Position numbers and translations under genes: made by a program
Notes under the pieces: model-generated
Database searches by the model: none
What the model was told of the DNA's origin: nothing
Seen by the model: only the letters and a program-made list of their open reading frames with translations
NCBI RefSeq assembly: GCF_017104965.1
Contig: NZ_JAAGPR010000026.1
Location: 1 to 64,000, forward strand
Source of the DNA: Paraburkholderia sp. Ac-20340
Lineage (GTDB): Bacteria; Pseudomonadota; Gammaproteobacteria; Burkholderiales; Burkholderiaceae
Reading direction: 5' to 3'
Length of the DNA: 64,000 nt
Shown: piece after piece, positions 16,393 through 25,250 of the stretch
How the letters are laid out: every line of letters begins with the position of its first letter
How positions within the stretch are numbered: the stretch's first letter is position 1

Positions 16393-17640
16393 GTGCCACC
16401 ATTAACGACAGGATTGCAGCGCGGCCTGGCCGTGCCTGCTCGCGCATTAATAGGCCTCGCGATGATGCTCGCCTGTGCATGCGCGCGCGCCGACGGTTCG
16501 GAGCCAATGCCGGCCGATGTCGCCTCGCAGGCGTTAGCGCCGGTCGTTGCCAGCGCAACGGACGCGTGCTCGCATGTCGTGAACGCCGATGCCGCATCGT
16601 CCCCTCAAACGTCCGCTGGCGTTCCCGATCTCGCTGGCCGCGTGACCGACACCACCGGCATCGTCACGGCCGCCTGCAAGGCCGAACTGACGCGCCGCCT
16701 GGCCAGTCTCGAAGACACGACGGGTGTGCAACTCGCCGTGCTGCTGGTCGAAACGACCGGCCAGCAGTCGATCGAGCAATACGCCACGGCGGTCTTCGAC
16801 AAGTGGAAGCTCGGCCAGCAGAACATCGACAACGGCGTGCTATTGGTCGCGGCGCTCAAGGACCATCGCGTGCGTATCGAGGTGGGTTACGGGCTGGAAG
16901 GCACGATTCCCGATGTTCTGGCTGCGGACATCATTCGCACGCGCATCGTGCCCGCGTTTCGCAGCGGCCATTTCGAACGCGGTATCAGCGACGCGGTGAA
17001 CGCGCTGTCGCAGCACTTCGAAGTCATGACGCAGGAAATCCTCGCGCAGCAGGCGCGGGCCGCGCAGATCAAGCCGCCTGCGCCGAAACCCGTATCGCCG
17101 ATTTTCTGGACCTTGCTTGCGCTCGCGAACGTGGTGTTGGGCGTGGCGGCGGCGTGGCGCAAGCTGTCGTGGAAGATTTTTCTGCCGGGCAGCTACCTGG
17201 CTTCTTCGGTTGCGCTGGTCGTCGGGTTGCCGCGCGGCACGGTGGACGCCGGAAGTTGGGGCTGGACCTTGGTGTTTGCGCTGCTGTTGCCGGTGCTGAG
17301 CGGCGTGGCGCCGATGTTGCTCGGCATCGGGCTCGTGCGTTCGGCGCGCGTGCGCATCTGGACGGCGGCCATTGCCGCCGTGCTGGGCGTGTGCATCGCC
17401 ATCGGCCATTCGATGGGTTATTCGGTTGGCCAGGTGCTGGGCGCGATCGGCAGCACGATCGCCGTGGTAGGGCTGATCGTCACGCGCATCGGCGAGCCAT
17501 TCGGGGTGTGGGGTTCGCGATCGTCGTCGAAATCGTCGTCTTGGTTTGGCTGGTTTTCGAAATCGGGCTCGGGCTCGTCGGGCCGGTTTTCCGGCGGCGG
17601 GGGCAAGAGCGGCGGCGGCGGGGCGTCGGATAGCTGGTGA
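16393..17640 (+). CDS. TPM-domain (YgcG-like) membrane-anchored protein
   Basis: A 415-residue protein. An N-terminal hydrophobic signal (LIGLAMMLACACARADG) leads to an extracytoplasmic TPM domain at about 75-210, with the family segments VTDTTGIVT and GVLLVAALKDHRVRIEVGYGLEG. Four or five membrane segments follow (about 235-375), then a Ser/Gly-rich tail ending GGGASDSW, typical of the YgcG group. The TPM fold in plants is a phosphatase-like repair factor; the bacterial role is not established. The GTG at 16393 gives the full signal; ATG 16459 would shorten it. It is followed after 61 bp by the DUF2339 gene. Confidence 0.85.
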   Translation: MPPLTTGLQRGLAVPARALIGLAMMLACACARADGSEPMPADVASQALAPVVASATDACSHVVNADAASSPQTSAGVPDLAGRVTDTTGIVTAACKAELTRRLASLEDTTGVQLAVLLVETTGQQSIEQYATAVFDKWKLGQQNIDNGVLLVAALKDHRVRIEVGYGLEGTIPDVLAADIIRTRIVPAFRSGHFERGISDAVNALSQHFEVMTQEILAQQARAAQIKPPAPKPVSPIFWTLLALANVVLGVAAAWRKLSWKIFLPGSYLASSVALVVGLPRGTVDAGSWGWTLVFALLLPVLSGVAPMLLGIGLVRSARVRIWTAAIAAVLGVCIAIGHSMGYSVGQVLGAIGSTIAVVGLIVTRIGEPFGVWGSRSSSKSSSWFGWFSKSGSGSSGRFSGGGGKSGGGGASDSW

Positions 17641-17701
17641 TGCCGGCGATGTCGCGGGTTGGGCAAGTCAAAAAATGAACAAGAAAAACGGGAGGTTCTG
17701 A

Positions 17702-20700
17702 TTGATTGTGTGGATTCTGGCGGCGCTCGGCTTGGTGGCGGGCATATTGGTCGCGTGGAGTAATGGTGCCGATTCGATGTCGCTCGGGTTTCTGGGCGCC
17801 ATGGTCGGCGGTGTGATCGGTCTGATACTGAAAAAGCCGCGCAAGAGCAGCACGCCGGCGGTGCAGGGCACGCACGTGTCCTGGCAGCAGAGCGTGAGTG
17901 TGCTGCACGAGCGCGTGGCGCGGCTCGAGGCCGAGGTGGCGATGCTGCGCTCGTCGATGGGCGTGGCCGCGCGCGAGGCGACCACGTTCGTGCACGGTCC
18001 GGCGGTGGTCGAGCCGCCACCAGCCACGCCGCAACCGGTCGAACCGGTCGCGCCGCCGCGCGAGGCACCGGCGCCCGAGGTCGAGCAGACGCGCGCACCG
18101 CAGGCCGAAGCGCCGCGCGAGGAACCCGCGCAACCGGTGCCCGAGGCGGCGTACGCCGAATTCGCCGACGATCAGGCCGCGCCCGCCATGGCTGCGGCCA
18201 AGCCCGCCGAACCGCTCAAACCCGCGCAGCCTGCCGAACCCGCCAAACCGAACATCATCGATCGCCTCATCAGCGCGGGGATCGGCTGGCTGCTCGGCGG
18301 CAACACGGTCGTGCGCGTGGGGATCATCGTGCTGCTGTTCGGCGTGGCTTTCCTGCTCAAGTACGCCGCCGACAACAGCCTGCTGCCGATCGAATTCCGC
18401 ATCGCCGGCGTGGCGGCCGGCGCAATCGCGATGCTCGTCGCGGGCCAGCGCATCGGCATGCGCCGCGGCGCTTACGGCATGGTGCTGCAAGGCGGCGGTC
18501 TCGGCATTCTCTATCTGGTCGTGTTCGCCGCGGCGAAGCTCTACGACCTGCTGCCTGGCGGCGCGGCGCTCGGTTTCATGATCGCGATCTGCGGGCTGGG
18601 CGCATTCCTGGCCGTGCGCCAGGATGCGCGGCCGCTCGCCTTCATGGGCAGCGCGGGCGGCTTTCTCGCGCCCATCCTGCTGTCCAATGGCAGCGGTAAC
18701 CATGTCGCGCTGTTCTCGTACTACCTCGTGCTGAACATCGGCATTCTGGCGATGGCGTGGTTCAAGGCGTGGCGCCCGCTCAATCTGCTCGGCTTCGTCT
18801 TTACCTTCACCATCGGTACGGCGTGGGGCGTGACGGCGTACCGGCCCGAACTGCTCGCGTCCACCGAGCCGTTCCTGATTGCCTTCTTCCTGATCTACGC
18901 GGGCATCGCGCTGCTCTACGCGCGTCATCGCGAGATCGCGCTCAAGCACTACATCGACGGCACGCTTGTTTTCGGCACGCCGATCGTCGTCGCGGGGCTG
19001 CAGGCCGCGCTGATGCGCAACGTGCCGTTCGGCCTTGCCTACAGCGCCGTGGCGCTCGCGGCGTTCTATCTGGGCGTGGCGGCGTGGCTGCGCCCGCGCC
19101 GTGCGCGTCTGGGCCTGCTGTTCGAATCGATGCTGGCGATTGCCGTGCTGTTCGCGACGCTCGCGCTGCCGTTCGCATTCTCCGGCCCGACGACGAGCGC
19201 CGCCTGGGCCGTCGAAGGCGCCGCACTCGTCTGGCTGGGCGTGCGCGAGCGACGTCTGCAGCCGTTTTACTTCGGCGTCTTCATGCAGTGCGCGGCCGCC
19301 TGCGCGTTCGCGTACAGCATCGCCGAACAAGGCTATTCGACGGGTCTGCCCTTGCTCAACTCGACCTGGATCGCGACCTTGCTGATCGCGCTGGCGGGCG
19401 TGTTCACGGGCTGGTGGCTGCACGGCCGCAACGAGGCGCGCGAGTGGCAGCCGTGGCTGCCGCAATGGGGTTTCGTGGGCGCGATCTGGGGCCTGACGTG
19501 GTGGCTCGGCGGCGGTAGCTGGGAAATCGTGCGTTTTGCGGCGGTGCATGCCTATCCGGCTTCCTCCGGTTTCCTGCCCGACGCGCTGCTGCTGCTGTTC
19601 GTCCTCACGGCATGGCTCGCGCACATCGCGCGCCGCCGGCTGTCGTGGCCGCTCGCCGAGCTGGTCGCGCTGGCGCTCGCACCGGTTATCGCCGTCACGC
19701 TGACGCGCGCATTCTTCGCTCAGTGGGTCCCGCTGCATTCGCTGGGCTTTGTCGCGTGGCCGGTTGCGTTTGTCGGCGCTTATGTCTTGTTGCTGCGTCA
19801 GCAGCGCGATGTCGCGGAGCATTTTCTCGCGCCGCTGCACACGCTGATGTTCTGGAATCTGTGTGCGTTCCTCGCGCAGGAAGGCTACTGGACGATGCGC
19901 GACTGGGTGCCCGAAGGCGCCTGGAGTTGGAGCGCATGGGCGTATGGCATGGGCGCGATGCTGCTGGCCATCGCGGGCGCGGGCTCGCGGCTGCGCTGGC
20001 CGGTGCAGCGCTTCGAGCGCGCTTATGTGATCTGGGGCGCGGCGCCGCTCGTCGTCCTGCTGTGGGCGTGGAGCGTGGCGAGCGCGCAGAGCGCCGGCGA
20101 TGCCTCGCCGCTCGTCTGGATTCCGCTGCTCAATCCGCTCGATGTCGCGCAGATGCTGGCGGTGCTCGCCGTGGTCGTGTGGATCAGACGTCTGCGTGCG
20201 CTGGGCGTCACGCTGGAGTTTGCGGCGCTGGGTTACGCGGCGCTCGCGACCGCGTTCCTGTGGTTCAACAGCCTGATTCTGCGCGGTCTGCATCACTATG
20301 CGCTCGCGCCCTATGACGTCGGTGCCGTGCTGTCGACGTTCGCGTGGCAGGAGATCTTCATCGCCGGATGGTGCATGATGATTGCGGCTGCGCTGCGCTT
20401 CGTGCGCCGCGAAACGGCCGCTCGCATGATCACTTACGCGGCGGCGCCGCTCGTTGCGATCATGTGGTTCTGGACGCTGTTTGCCACGCTCACCGAGGAT
20501 GGCGGGCGGCTCGCGCGTGTGCCGTTCCTCAATCCGCTCGATCTGCTGGCGATTGCCGTTTTCGCCATCGCGGCCTGGTGGCTTGCGCGCATGAAGCGCA
20601 GCCTCAGCCCGACCGACGACTGGCGCGTCGGCATGGCGACGCTCGCCGGCGCGACGCTGTTCCTCTGGCTCAACACCGTGTTGCTGCGCACGCTGAGCCA

Positions 20701-21016
20701 CTGGGCGGACATTCCCTACGACATCGACGATCTGGTGCATTCGACGCTCGCGCAGGTGGCGGTGTCGCTGTTCTGGACGGTCTGTGCGCTTTCGGTGATG
20801 GTCTGGAGCACGCGGCGCGGCAAGCGCGTGCTGTGGTTTGTCGGCGGTACGCTGCTGGCGGTCACCGTCGTCAAACTGTTTATCTTCGATCTCTCGCACG
20901 TGCAGGGCGTGCAGCGCATCGTGTCGTTTATCGGCGTGGGTGTGTTGTTGCTGGTGATCGGCTATTTTTCGCCGCTGCCGCCGAAGCAGGTGCTGGCCGA
21001 GGAGGCGAAATCATGA
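17702..21016 (+). CDS. DUF2339 polytopic membrane protein
   Basis: A 1104-residue inner-membrane protein of the DUF2339 family. One membrane helix at the N-terminus (IVWILAALGLVAGILVAW) is followed by a short coiled coil (VARLEAEVAMLRSSM) and a Pro/Ala/Glu-rich linker (about 100-180). Some 25 or more membrane helices then fill the rest of the chain. The TTG at 17702 is the start because GGAGGT lies 5 nt upstream. It overlaps the DUF3999 gene by four bases (ATGA). Function is unknown; the pairing with DUF3999 suggests an envelope complex with the periplasmic partner. Confidence 0.88.
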   Translation: MIVWILAALGLVAGILVAWSNGADSMSLGFLGAMVGGVIGLILKKPRKSSTPAVQGTHVSWQQSVSVLHERVARLEAEVAMLRSSMGVAAREATTFVHGPAVVEPPPATPQPVEPVAPPREAPAPEVEQTRAPQAEAPREEPAQPVPEAAYAEFADDQAAPAMAAAKPAEPLKPAQPAEPAKPNIIDRLISAGIGWLLGGNTVVRVGIIVLLFGVAFLLKYAADNSLLPIEFRIAGVAAGAIAMLVAGQRIGMRRGAYGMVLQGGGLGILYLVVFAAAKLYDLLPGGAALGFMIAICGLGAFLAVRQDARPLAFMGSAGGFLAPILLSNGSGNHVALFSYYLVLNIGILAMAWFKAWRPLNLLGFVFTFTIGTAWGVTAYRPELLASTEPFLIAFFLIYAGIALLYARHREIALKHYIDGTLVFGTPIVVAGLQAALMRNVPFGLAYSAVALAAFYLGVAAWLRPRRARLGLLFESMLAIAVLFATLALPFAFSGPTTSAAWAVEGAALVWLGVRERRLQPFYFGVFMQCAAACAFAYSIAEQGYSTGLPLLNSTWIATLLIALAGVFTGWWLHGRNEAREWQPWLPQWGFVGAIWGLTWWLGGGSWEIVRFAAVHAYPASSGFLPDALLLLFVLTAWLAHIARRRLSWPLAELVALALAPVIAVTLTRAFFAQWVPLHSLGFVAWPVAFVGAYVLLLRQQRDVAEHFLAPLHTLMFWNLCAFLAQEGYWTMRDWVPEGAWSWSAWAYGMGAMLLAIAGAGSRLRWPVQRFERAYVIWGAAPLVVLLWAWSVASAQSAGDASPLVWIPLLNPLDVAQMLAVLAVVVWIRRLRALGVTLEFAALGYAALATAFLWFNSLILRGLHHYALAPYDVGAVLSTFAWQEIFIAGWCMMIAAALRFVRRETAARMITYAAAPLVAIMWFWTLFATLTEDGGRLARVPFLNPLDLLAIAVFAIAAWWLARMKRSLSPTDDWRVGMATLAGATLFLWLNTVLLRTLSHWADIPYDIDDLVHSTLAQVAVSLFWTVCALSVMVWSTRRGKRVLWFVGGTLLAVTVVKLFIFDLSHVQGVQRIVSFIGVGVLLLVIGYFSPLPPKQVLAEEAKS

Positions 21017-22359
21017 AGCTGGCCCGACTCGCGCTGGGCGGCGCGCTGCTCGTTGCGGCGGGCGCAGCGCCTGCCGCCGATCCTCAGTTCGCGCATCGAT
21101 ACGCGATCGAGCTGACCGGCAATGCGGCCTACTACACGATGACCGTGCCGCAGAGCGTCTACGCCGCGAGCGCGCGCGGCGACCTCGGCGATCTGCGCGT
21201 TCTGAACGGCGCGGGCGAGCCGGTTGCCTACACGCTCGACAGCGCGGCGCAGCCGCTCAACGTCAGCCGCGCGCGGCGCAATGTCGAATGGTTCGCGCTG
21301 CCGGGGGCGAATGTCGACGCGTCGGGCGGCCCGCTGGGCGTGACGATCGCCGCCGATGGCTCGTTGCACGCGCGCGCCCAGGCGCAGAATGCGGGCGCGG
21401 CGCAGCACGGCGAGCTGGTCGATCTGGGCCAGGATCACGCGAACGTCGACGGCCTCTGGATTCATCTGCGCAACGATGGGTATCAGGGCCGCGTGACGGT
21501 CGAACAATCCGACGACCTGCGCGCATGGGAACCGCTCGGCGATACCGAACTGCTGCGCCTGAGCCGCGACGGCAAACTGCTCGTGCAGGAGCGCGTGGAT
21601 ATCGAAGGGCTGCGGCGGCGCTATCTGCGGCTGCATTGGCTCGACGACGCACCGGAGATCGGCGCCATCGAAATCGAAACGTCGTCGCGCGCGGCGGCCA
21701 ATCCCGATTCCGACGCCACCCGCGAGCAATGGCGCGACATGCGCGTGCGCGCGGGGCAAACGGGCGGCGAATATCTGTTCGACACCGACGGCGCCTATCC
21801 CGTCGACGCGCTGCGCTTCGGCCTGCCTCAACGCAACACGCTGGCGAACGCGACGATCTACTCGCGCAGCGGCTCGCAACAGCCGTGGCTGGCGGTGGAG
21901 AGCGCCTCACTGTTCCGCCTCGAAGACAAGCAGGGCGAGAAGCGCAACGAGCCGATCAAGTTCGCCGCCAACACCGACCGGCACTGGCGCGTGCTGGTCG
22001 ATACGCGTAGCGGCGGTATCGGCGATGGCTTGCCGGTGATTGCAGTAGGCTGGCGCGCGGCGCAACTGACGTTTCTCGCACGCGGCAACCCGCCGTTCGA
22101 ACTGGCGATCGGCAACCGCACGCTCACGCCCGTGGCAATTTCGCGCGATGAGTTGCTGCCCGGCGGCACGCAGGAAATCGCGCCGGCGCGGCTTGGCGAA
22201 GCGCAAGCGGTGAGCGCGCCGGAACCCGGGCTTGCCGATGCGGATCAAGACCACGACGCGCGACGGCGCTACGTGTTGTGGGGGGCGTTGATTGCCGCGG
22301 TGAGCGTGCTGGCGCTGCTGGCGTTGAAGCTGGCGCGCGGGAGCGCGAGCGGCAAATAG
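21013..22359 (+). CDS. DUF3999 periplasmic/membrane protein
   Basis: A 448-residue DUF3999 protein. A cleavable signal peptide (MKLARLALGGALLVAAGAAPAA) is followed by a large beta-rich periplasmic region (about 23-415), with discoidin/fibronectin-like stretches such as VTVEQSDDLRAWEPLGD, and one C-terminal membrane helix (VLWGALIAAVSVLALLALKLA). It would be an inner-membrane protein facing the periplasm. The ATG at 21013 overlaps the stop of the DUF2339 gene, implying coupled translation. Function is unknown. Confidence 0.85.
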   Translation: MKLARLALGGALLVAAGAAPAADPQFAHRYAIELTGNAAYYTMTVPQSVYAASARGDLGDLRVLNGAGEPVAYTLDSAAQPLNVSRARRNVEWFALPGANVDASGGPLGVTIAADGSLHARAQAQNAGAAQHGELVDLGQDHANVDGLWIHLRNDGYQGRVTVEQSDDLRAWEPLGDTELLRLSRDGKLLVQERVDIEGLRRRYLRLHWLDDAPEIGAIEIETSSRAAANPDSDATREQWRDMRVRAGQTGGEYLFDTDGAYPVDALRFGLPQRNTLANATIYSRSGSQQPWLAVESASLFRLEDKQGEKRNEPIKFAANTDRHWRVLVDTRSGGIGDGLPVIAVGWRAAQLTFLARGNPPFELAIGNRTLTPVAISRDELLPGGTQEIAPARLGEAQAVSAPEPGLADADQDHDARRRYVLWGALIAAVSVLALLALKLARGSASGK

Positions 22360-22438
22360 CGGCAAATAGCCGATGAATGCGCGCGGGCGTGATGAGCGGT
22401 CCGCGCGATTCGTGCTTCTGTGAAGAGTCTGCGCGCGC

Positions 22439-23506
22439 TCAGGCCGCGCTATCTTCGGCGGGCGGTTGCGCGGCGCTTTGCATATCGGCGGGTTGCGCCG
22501 CGCGGCACAGCGCCGTGAGCCAGACATCCTCGCCATGGGGCGCGACGCGCGCCTGACCCTGTTCTACCACGAGGCGCCAGGTATCGTCGGGCAGCGACGC
22601 GCGATAGAGCACGCGATAATCGGCGCGACGCGCGAGTGCATCGTTGACGGCGCTTTCGCGTGCGGCGCGATCGTCGGGATGAATGTGCTGCGACAACTCG
22701 ATGTAGTGACGCGGCGCCTTGGCCGGATCGACGCCAAAGAGACGACACCATTCGTCCGAGACGATCAGTTCGTCCTGCGCGCGCAGCCAGCGCCACGCGC
22801 CCACGCCGGCGATACGCGCGGCGTCGTTGAGCAGTTGCAGACGGCGTTGCAGCGCGGATTCCGCATCCTTGCGCGCGCTGATATCGATGGTCGTGCCCAC
22901 CACGCGTACGGGGCGGCCCGCATCGTCGAGCAGCGTGGCCACGCGCGATTCGATCCAGCGAATCTGTCCATCGGGCAGGATGATGCGGAAGTCCCACACG
23001 CGCGGCGCCTTGCTCGCGACCAGATCTTTCAGGGCATCGGCATTGAGCCAGATCGAATCTTCAGGGTGAAGGATTTCCCAGAACTCTTCATTGCTGTGGA
23101 TTTCGCGGCCGTAGAGCTTTTCGCAGTTGCTCGAGTAGATGAGTTCATCGGCGACCAGATTCCATTCCCACGTGACGATGCCGGCCGCCTCTTGCGCGTG
23201 CTTCATGCGGGCTTCGTTGGACATGATCTCGGCGGTGTAGCGGCGGCGCAGATCGGTCATGGGCAGCTCGGTGGTGCCTGCGATACCGAGATCGCGCACG
23301 GCTTCATCGCCGTAGCGCAGCCAGACCCAGTTGACGTCGAGGAAGGCTGCGAGGCGGCGCAGATTCGAATAGTCGATTTCGCCGCCGCGGGTCCATTTGT
23401 GCACGGCAGGGCGGGAGATGCCGACGGCGTCGGCCACTTGCTGAAGGCTGAGCTTCTTGTGCTCGAGCAGCACCTTGAGACGGAACGCGAACGTATCCTC
23501 GGACAT
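22439..23506 (-). CDS. XRE-type HTH regulator with two PAS domains
   Basis: A 355-residue cytoplasmic regulator. An N-terminal Cro/C1 helix-turn-helix (about 8-65; LSLQQVADAVGISRPAVHKW) is followed by PAS domains at about 105-215 and 235-330. The first has the PAC-like VRVVGTTIDISARKDAE. PAS domains sense redox, light or small ligands, so this is likely a one-component sensor-regulator. The XRE-plus-PAS order is less common than PAS with kinase or GGDEF outputs. The ATG at 23506 is preceded by AGAGGGAAATGG. No target gene is evident next to it. Confidence 0.88.
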   Translation of the reverse strand: MSEDTFAFRLKVLLEHKKLSLQQVADAVGISRPAVHKWTRGGEIDYSNLRRLAAFLDVNWVWLRYGDEAVRDLGIAGTTELPMTDLRRRYTAEIMSNEARMKHAQEAAGIVTWEWNLVADELIYSSNCEKLYGREIHSNEEFWEILHPEDSIWLNADALKDLVASKAPRVWDFRIILPDGQIRWIESRVATLLDDAGRPVRVVGTTIDISARKDAESALQRRLQLLNDAARIAGVGAWRWLRAQDELIVSDEWCRLFGVDPAKAPRHYIELSQHIHPDDRAARESAVNDALARRADYRVLYRASLPDDTWRLVVEQGQARVAPHGEDVWLTALCRAAQPADMQSAAQPPAEDSAA

Positions 23507-23574
23507 CCATTTCCCTCTATGACAATTCGCGCGAGTGGCGCGGCTGGGCGCCGCTTGTTGGTGGGTGGGGTGGA

Positions 23575-23650
23575 GGTGGTAGTTTAGCGGATTGGGGTGG
23601 GGGGTGGTTTTTTTGGGGTTTGGGTTTGGGTTTGTTGTTGGGGGTTTTTG
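23575..23650 (+). other. G/T-rich tract, G-quadruplex candidate
   Basis: The plus strand has many runs of three to six G separated by short T or GT loops between 23592 and 23646. Four or more G runs lie within 30 nt, which fits the general G-quadruplex pattern. It sits between the XRE-PAS gene and the large inverted repeat. Confidence 0.5.
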
Positions 23651-24175
23651 TTGGCATTTCCTTGTGGTCGTGTCGGTCTATTAGCGTTGCCCCTGTGCGG
23701 GGCGGCACCTACTTTTCTTTGCAGCGGCAAAGAAAAGTAGGCAAAAGAAAGCCGCTACAAACGCCAGAATGACGCAGTCCACAAACAGCCTTTTAGGGGG
23801 AAAGGTATAGGAGCATCCGGTCCCCCGCGCCACCAAAGCTAGTGACAAGGCGCCCGCCCACCCGGGGGCGCTGCGCGCCCCGATGGGCATAACGCAAACC
23901 GAAGGTTTGCTGGTTTCCGTGGCAAACCCAACCGTTGCGCGCGCAGCGAGCAACGGGATGAATGACGGCTTTGTCACTGGCTTTGAAGGTGCGAGGTGCC
24001 GGACGCCCCTATACCATTCCCCGTGTAAGGCTGGTTGTGGACTGCGTCACATTGGCGGTGTGAGCGGCTTTCTTTTGCCTACTTTTCTTTGCCGCTGCAA
24101 AGAAAAGTAGGTGCCGCCCCGCACAGGGGCGACGCTAATAGACCGACACGAAAACAAGGAAATGCCAACAAAAAA
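23646..24175. repeat. 530-bp imperfect palindrome of two opposed repeat copies
   Basis: The left arm (from about 23646) is mirrored by the right arm (to about 24175). The outer ~108 bp are nearly identical in inverted orientation, including CCTACTTTTCTTTGC, AAGAAAAGTAGG and CTATTAGCG. Similarity continues inward with mismatches: GACGCAGTCCACAA on the left matches TTGTGGACTGCGTC on the right, and CTAGTGACAA matches TTGTCACTGG. The centre is near 23910. Each arm also carries a small hairpin (CTACTTTTCTTTGC with GCAAAGAAAAGTAG). The outer part looks like a dispersed repeat common in Burkholderia-type genomes. Open frames starting in the arms (23708 minus, 24111 plus) are artefacts of the repeat. 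Confidence 0.85.
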
Positions 24176-24179
24176 AGCA

Positions 24180-25142
24180 TCAAAGATCAATAACAAGCCG
24201 CGAACCAAGCGCCCTAGAAACACAAAGCAAAATAGTCCTCTGCGCCGCCTTCTCATCATCATCAAGATACTGATCCCGATGATCCGCCTCACCTTCGAGA
24301 ATAGCGACCTCACAGGTCCCACAAACACCTTCACGACAAAGCGACTCCACCGTCACCCCAACGCGTTCGATAGCCTTAAGAATGGACTCATCCTCACCCA
24401 CTACCACCTCAATCCCAGACTTCGCCAGCACAACAGTAAAAGCCTTCCCCCCAGTATCACCCGCAGCAAACTGCTCCGAATGCAACTGCGCCTTAGGCCA
24501 CCCCAGCAAAGCGGCATTCGCATAAACCGCATCATTGAGCCCTTGCGGCCCGCAAACATAAACATGCGCATCCGCAGGCAGAGTCTTGAAGAGATTCAAA
24601 AGATCGAGCCGCTGCCCTTCGCTATCGACATAGCAATGCACATTCCCCGCATGCGGCCCGGCCATTAGCTCATCGACAAACGCCCCATGCTCCGGACTCC
24701 GAAAGGCATAATGAAGCTCAAGCGCACGATCATCCGGGCCATGCTCAGCAAGCTGCGCAAGAAAAGGCGTAACCCCAATACCGCCAGCAATAAACACATG
24801 CTTGCTCGCGCCTTTAGCGAGTTCAAAAAGATTCGCTGGCGTCCCAATAGCAAGCCGCGTCCCCACCGCCACGCGTTCATGCATAAACGCCGACCCGCCC
24901 CGCGAAGCTTCCTCGCGCCGCACGGCGATCTGATACTGCCGCGTATCGTGCGGCGAACTGAGCAGCGAATAGGCATTGTGATGCCACTGCTCGCCGTCCT
25001 GCATCGAGACCAGCACGTGTGCGCCTCCGCTAAAAGCGGGCAGCGGCGCGCCATCGGGCAGCGCGAGCGTGAAGCGCTTGATCAGCGGAGTAAGTTGCTC
25101 GACGGCGACAACGTCGACAGTGATCGATTCGCGGGCGTTCAT
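24180..25142 (-). CDS. cntB: Carnitine-monooxygenase-type reductase (FNR/2Fe-2S)
   Basis: A 320-residue class IA oxygenase reductase. The FMN-binding barrel (about 1-105; HNAYSLLSSPHD) is followed by an NAD-binding domain (106-225; GGIGVTPFLAQL, VYVCGPQGL) and a C-terminal plant-type 2Fe-2S domain with Cys at about 269, 274, 277 and 307 (CREGVCGTC). It passes electrons from NADH to a Rieske oxygenase. The gene order after the CntA-like oxygenase and aldehyde dehydrogenase identifies it as the CntB partner; VanB or phthalate-dioxygenase reductase are family alternatives. From about residue 80 on, codons become noticeably T- and A-ended, unlike its neighbours. Confidence 0.82.
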   Translation of the reverse strand: MNARESITVDVVAVEQLTPLIKRFTLALPDGAPLPAFSGGAHVLVSMQDGEQWHHNAYSLLSSPHDTRQYQIAVRREEASRGGSAFMHERVAVGTRLAIGTPANLFELAKGASKHVFIAGGIGVTPFLAQLAEHGPDDRALELHYAFRSPEHGAFVDELMAGPHAGNVHCYVDSEGQRLDLLNLFKTLPADAHVYVCGPQGLNDAVYANAALLGWPKAQLHSEQFAAGDTGGKAFTVVLAKSGIEVVVGEDESILKAIERVGVTVESLCREGVCGTCEVAILEGEADHRDQYLDDDEKAAQRTILLCVSRALGSRLVIDL

Positions 25143-25250
25143 GGTGCCTTCCTTTACCGCTGGCGGGTAATTCTGATTCGAAATTCGGATAAATAGCGGA
25201 TGCGATGACTCACCGCATCCGCGTACAACGCAGCGTGCTTCAGCGCGGTT

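Noticed and set aside
17480..20899. A 1139-residue open frame antisense to the DUF2339 gene
   Set aside because: It is very rich in Arg, Gln, His and Asp and has no domain. The mirror frame stays open because of high GC at codon position 3 of the real gene.
23517..23708. Short open frames starting MPPRTGATLIDRH on both sides of the palindrome (also 24111-24668)
   Set aside because: They begin inside the repeat arms, share only the repeat sequence, then run into the G/T tract or antisense to the reductase gene.
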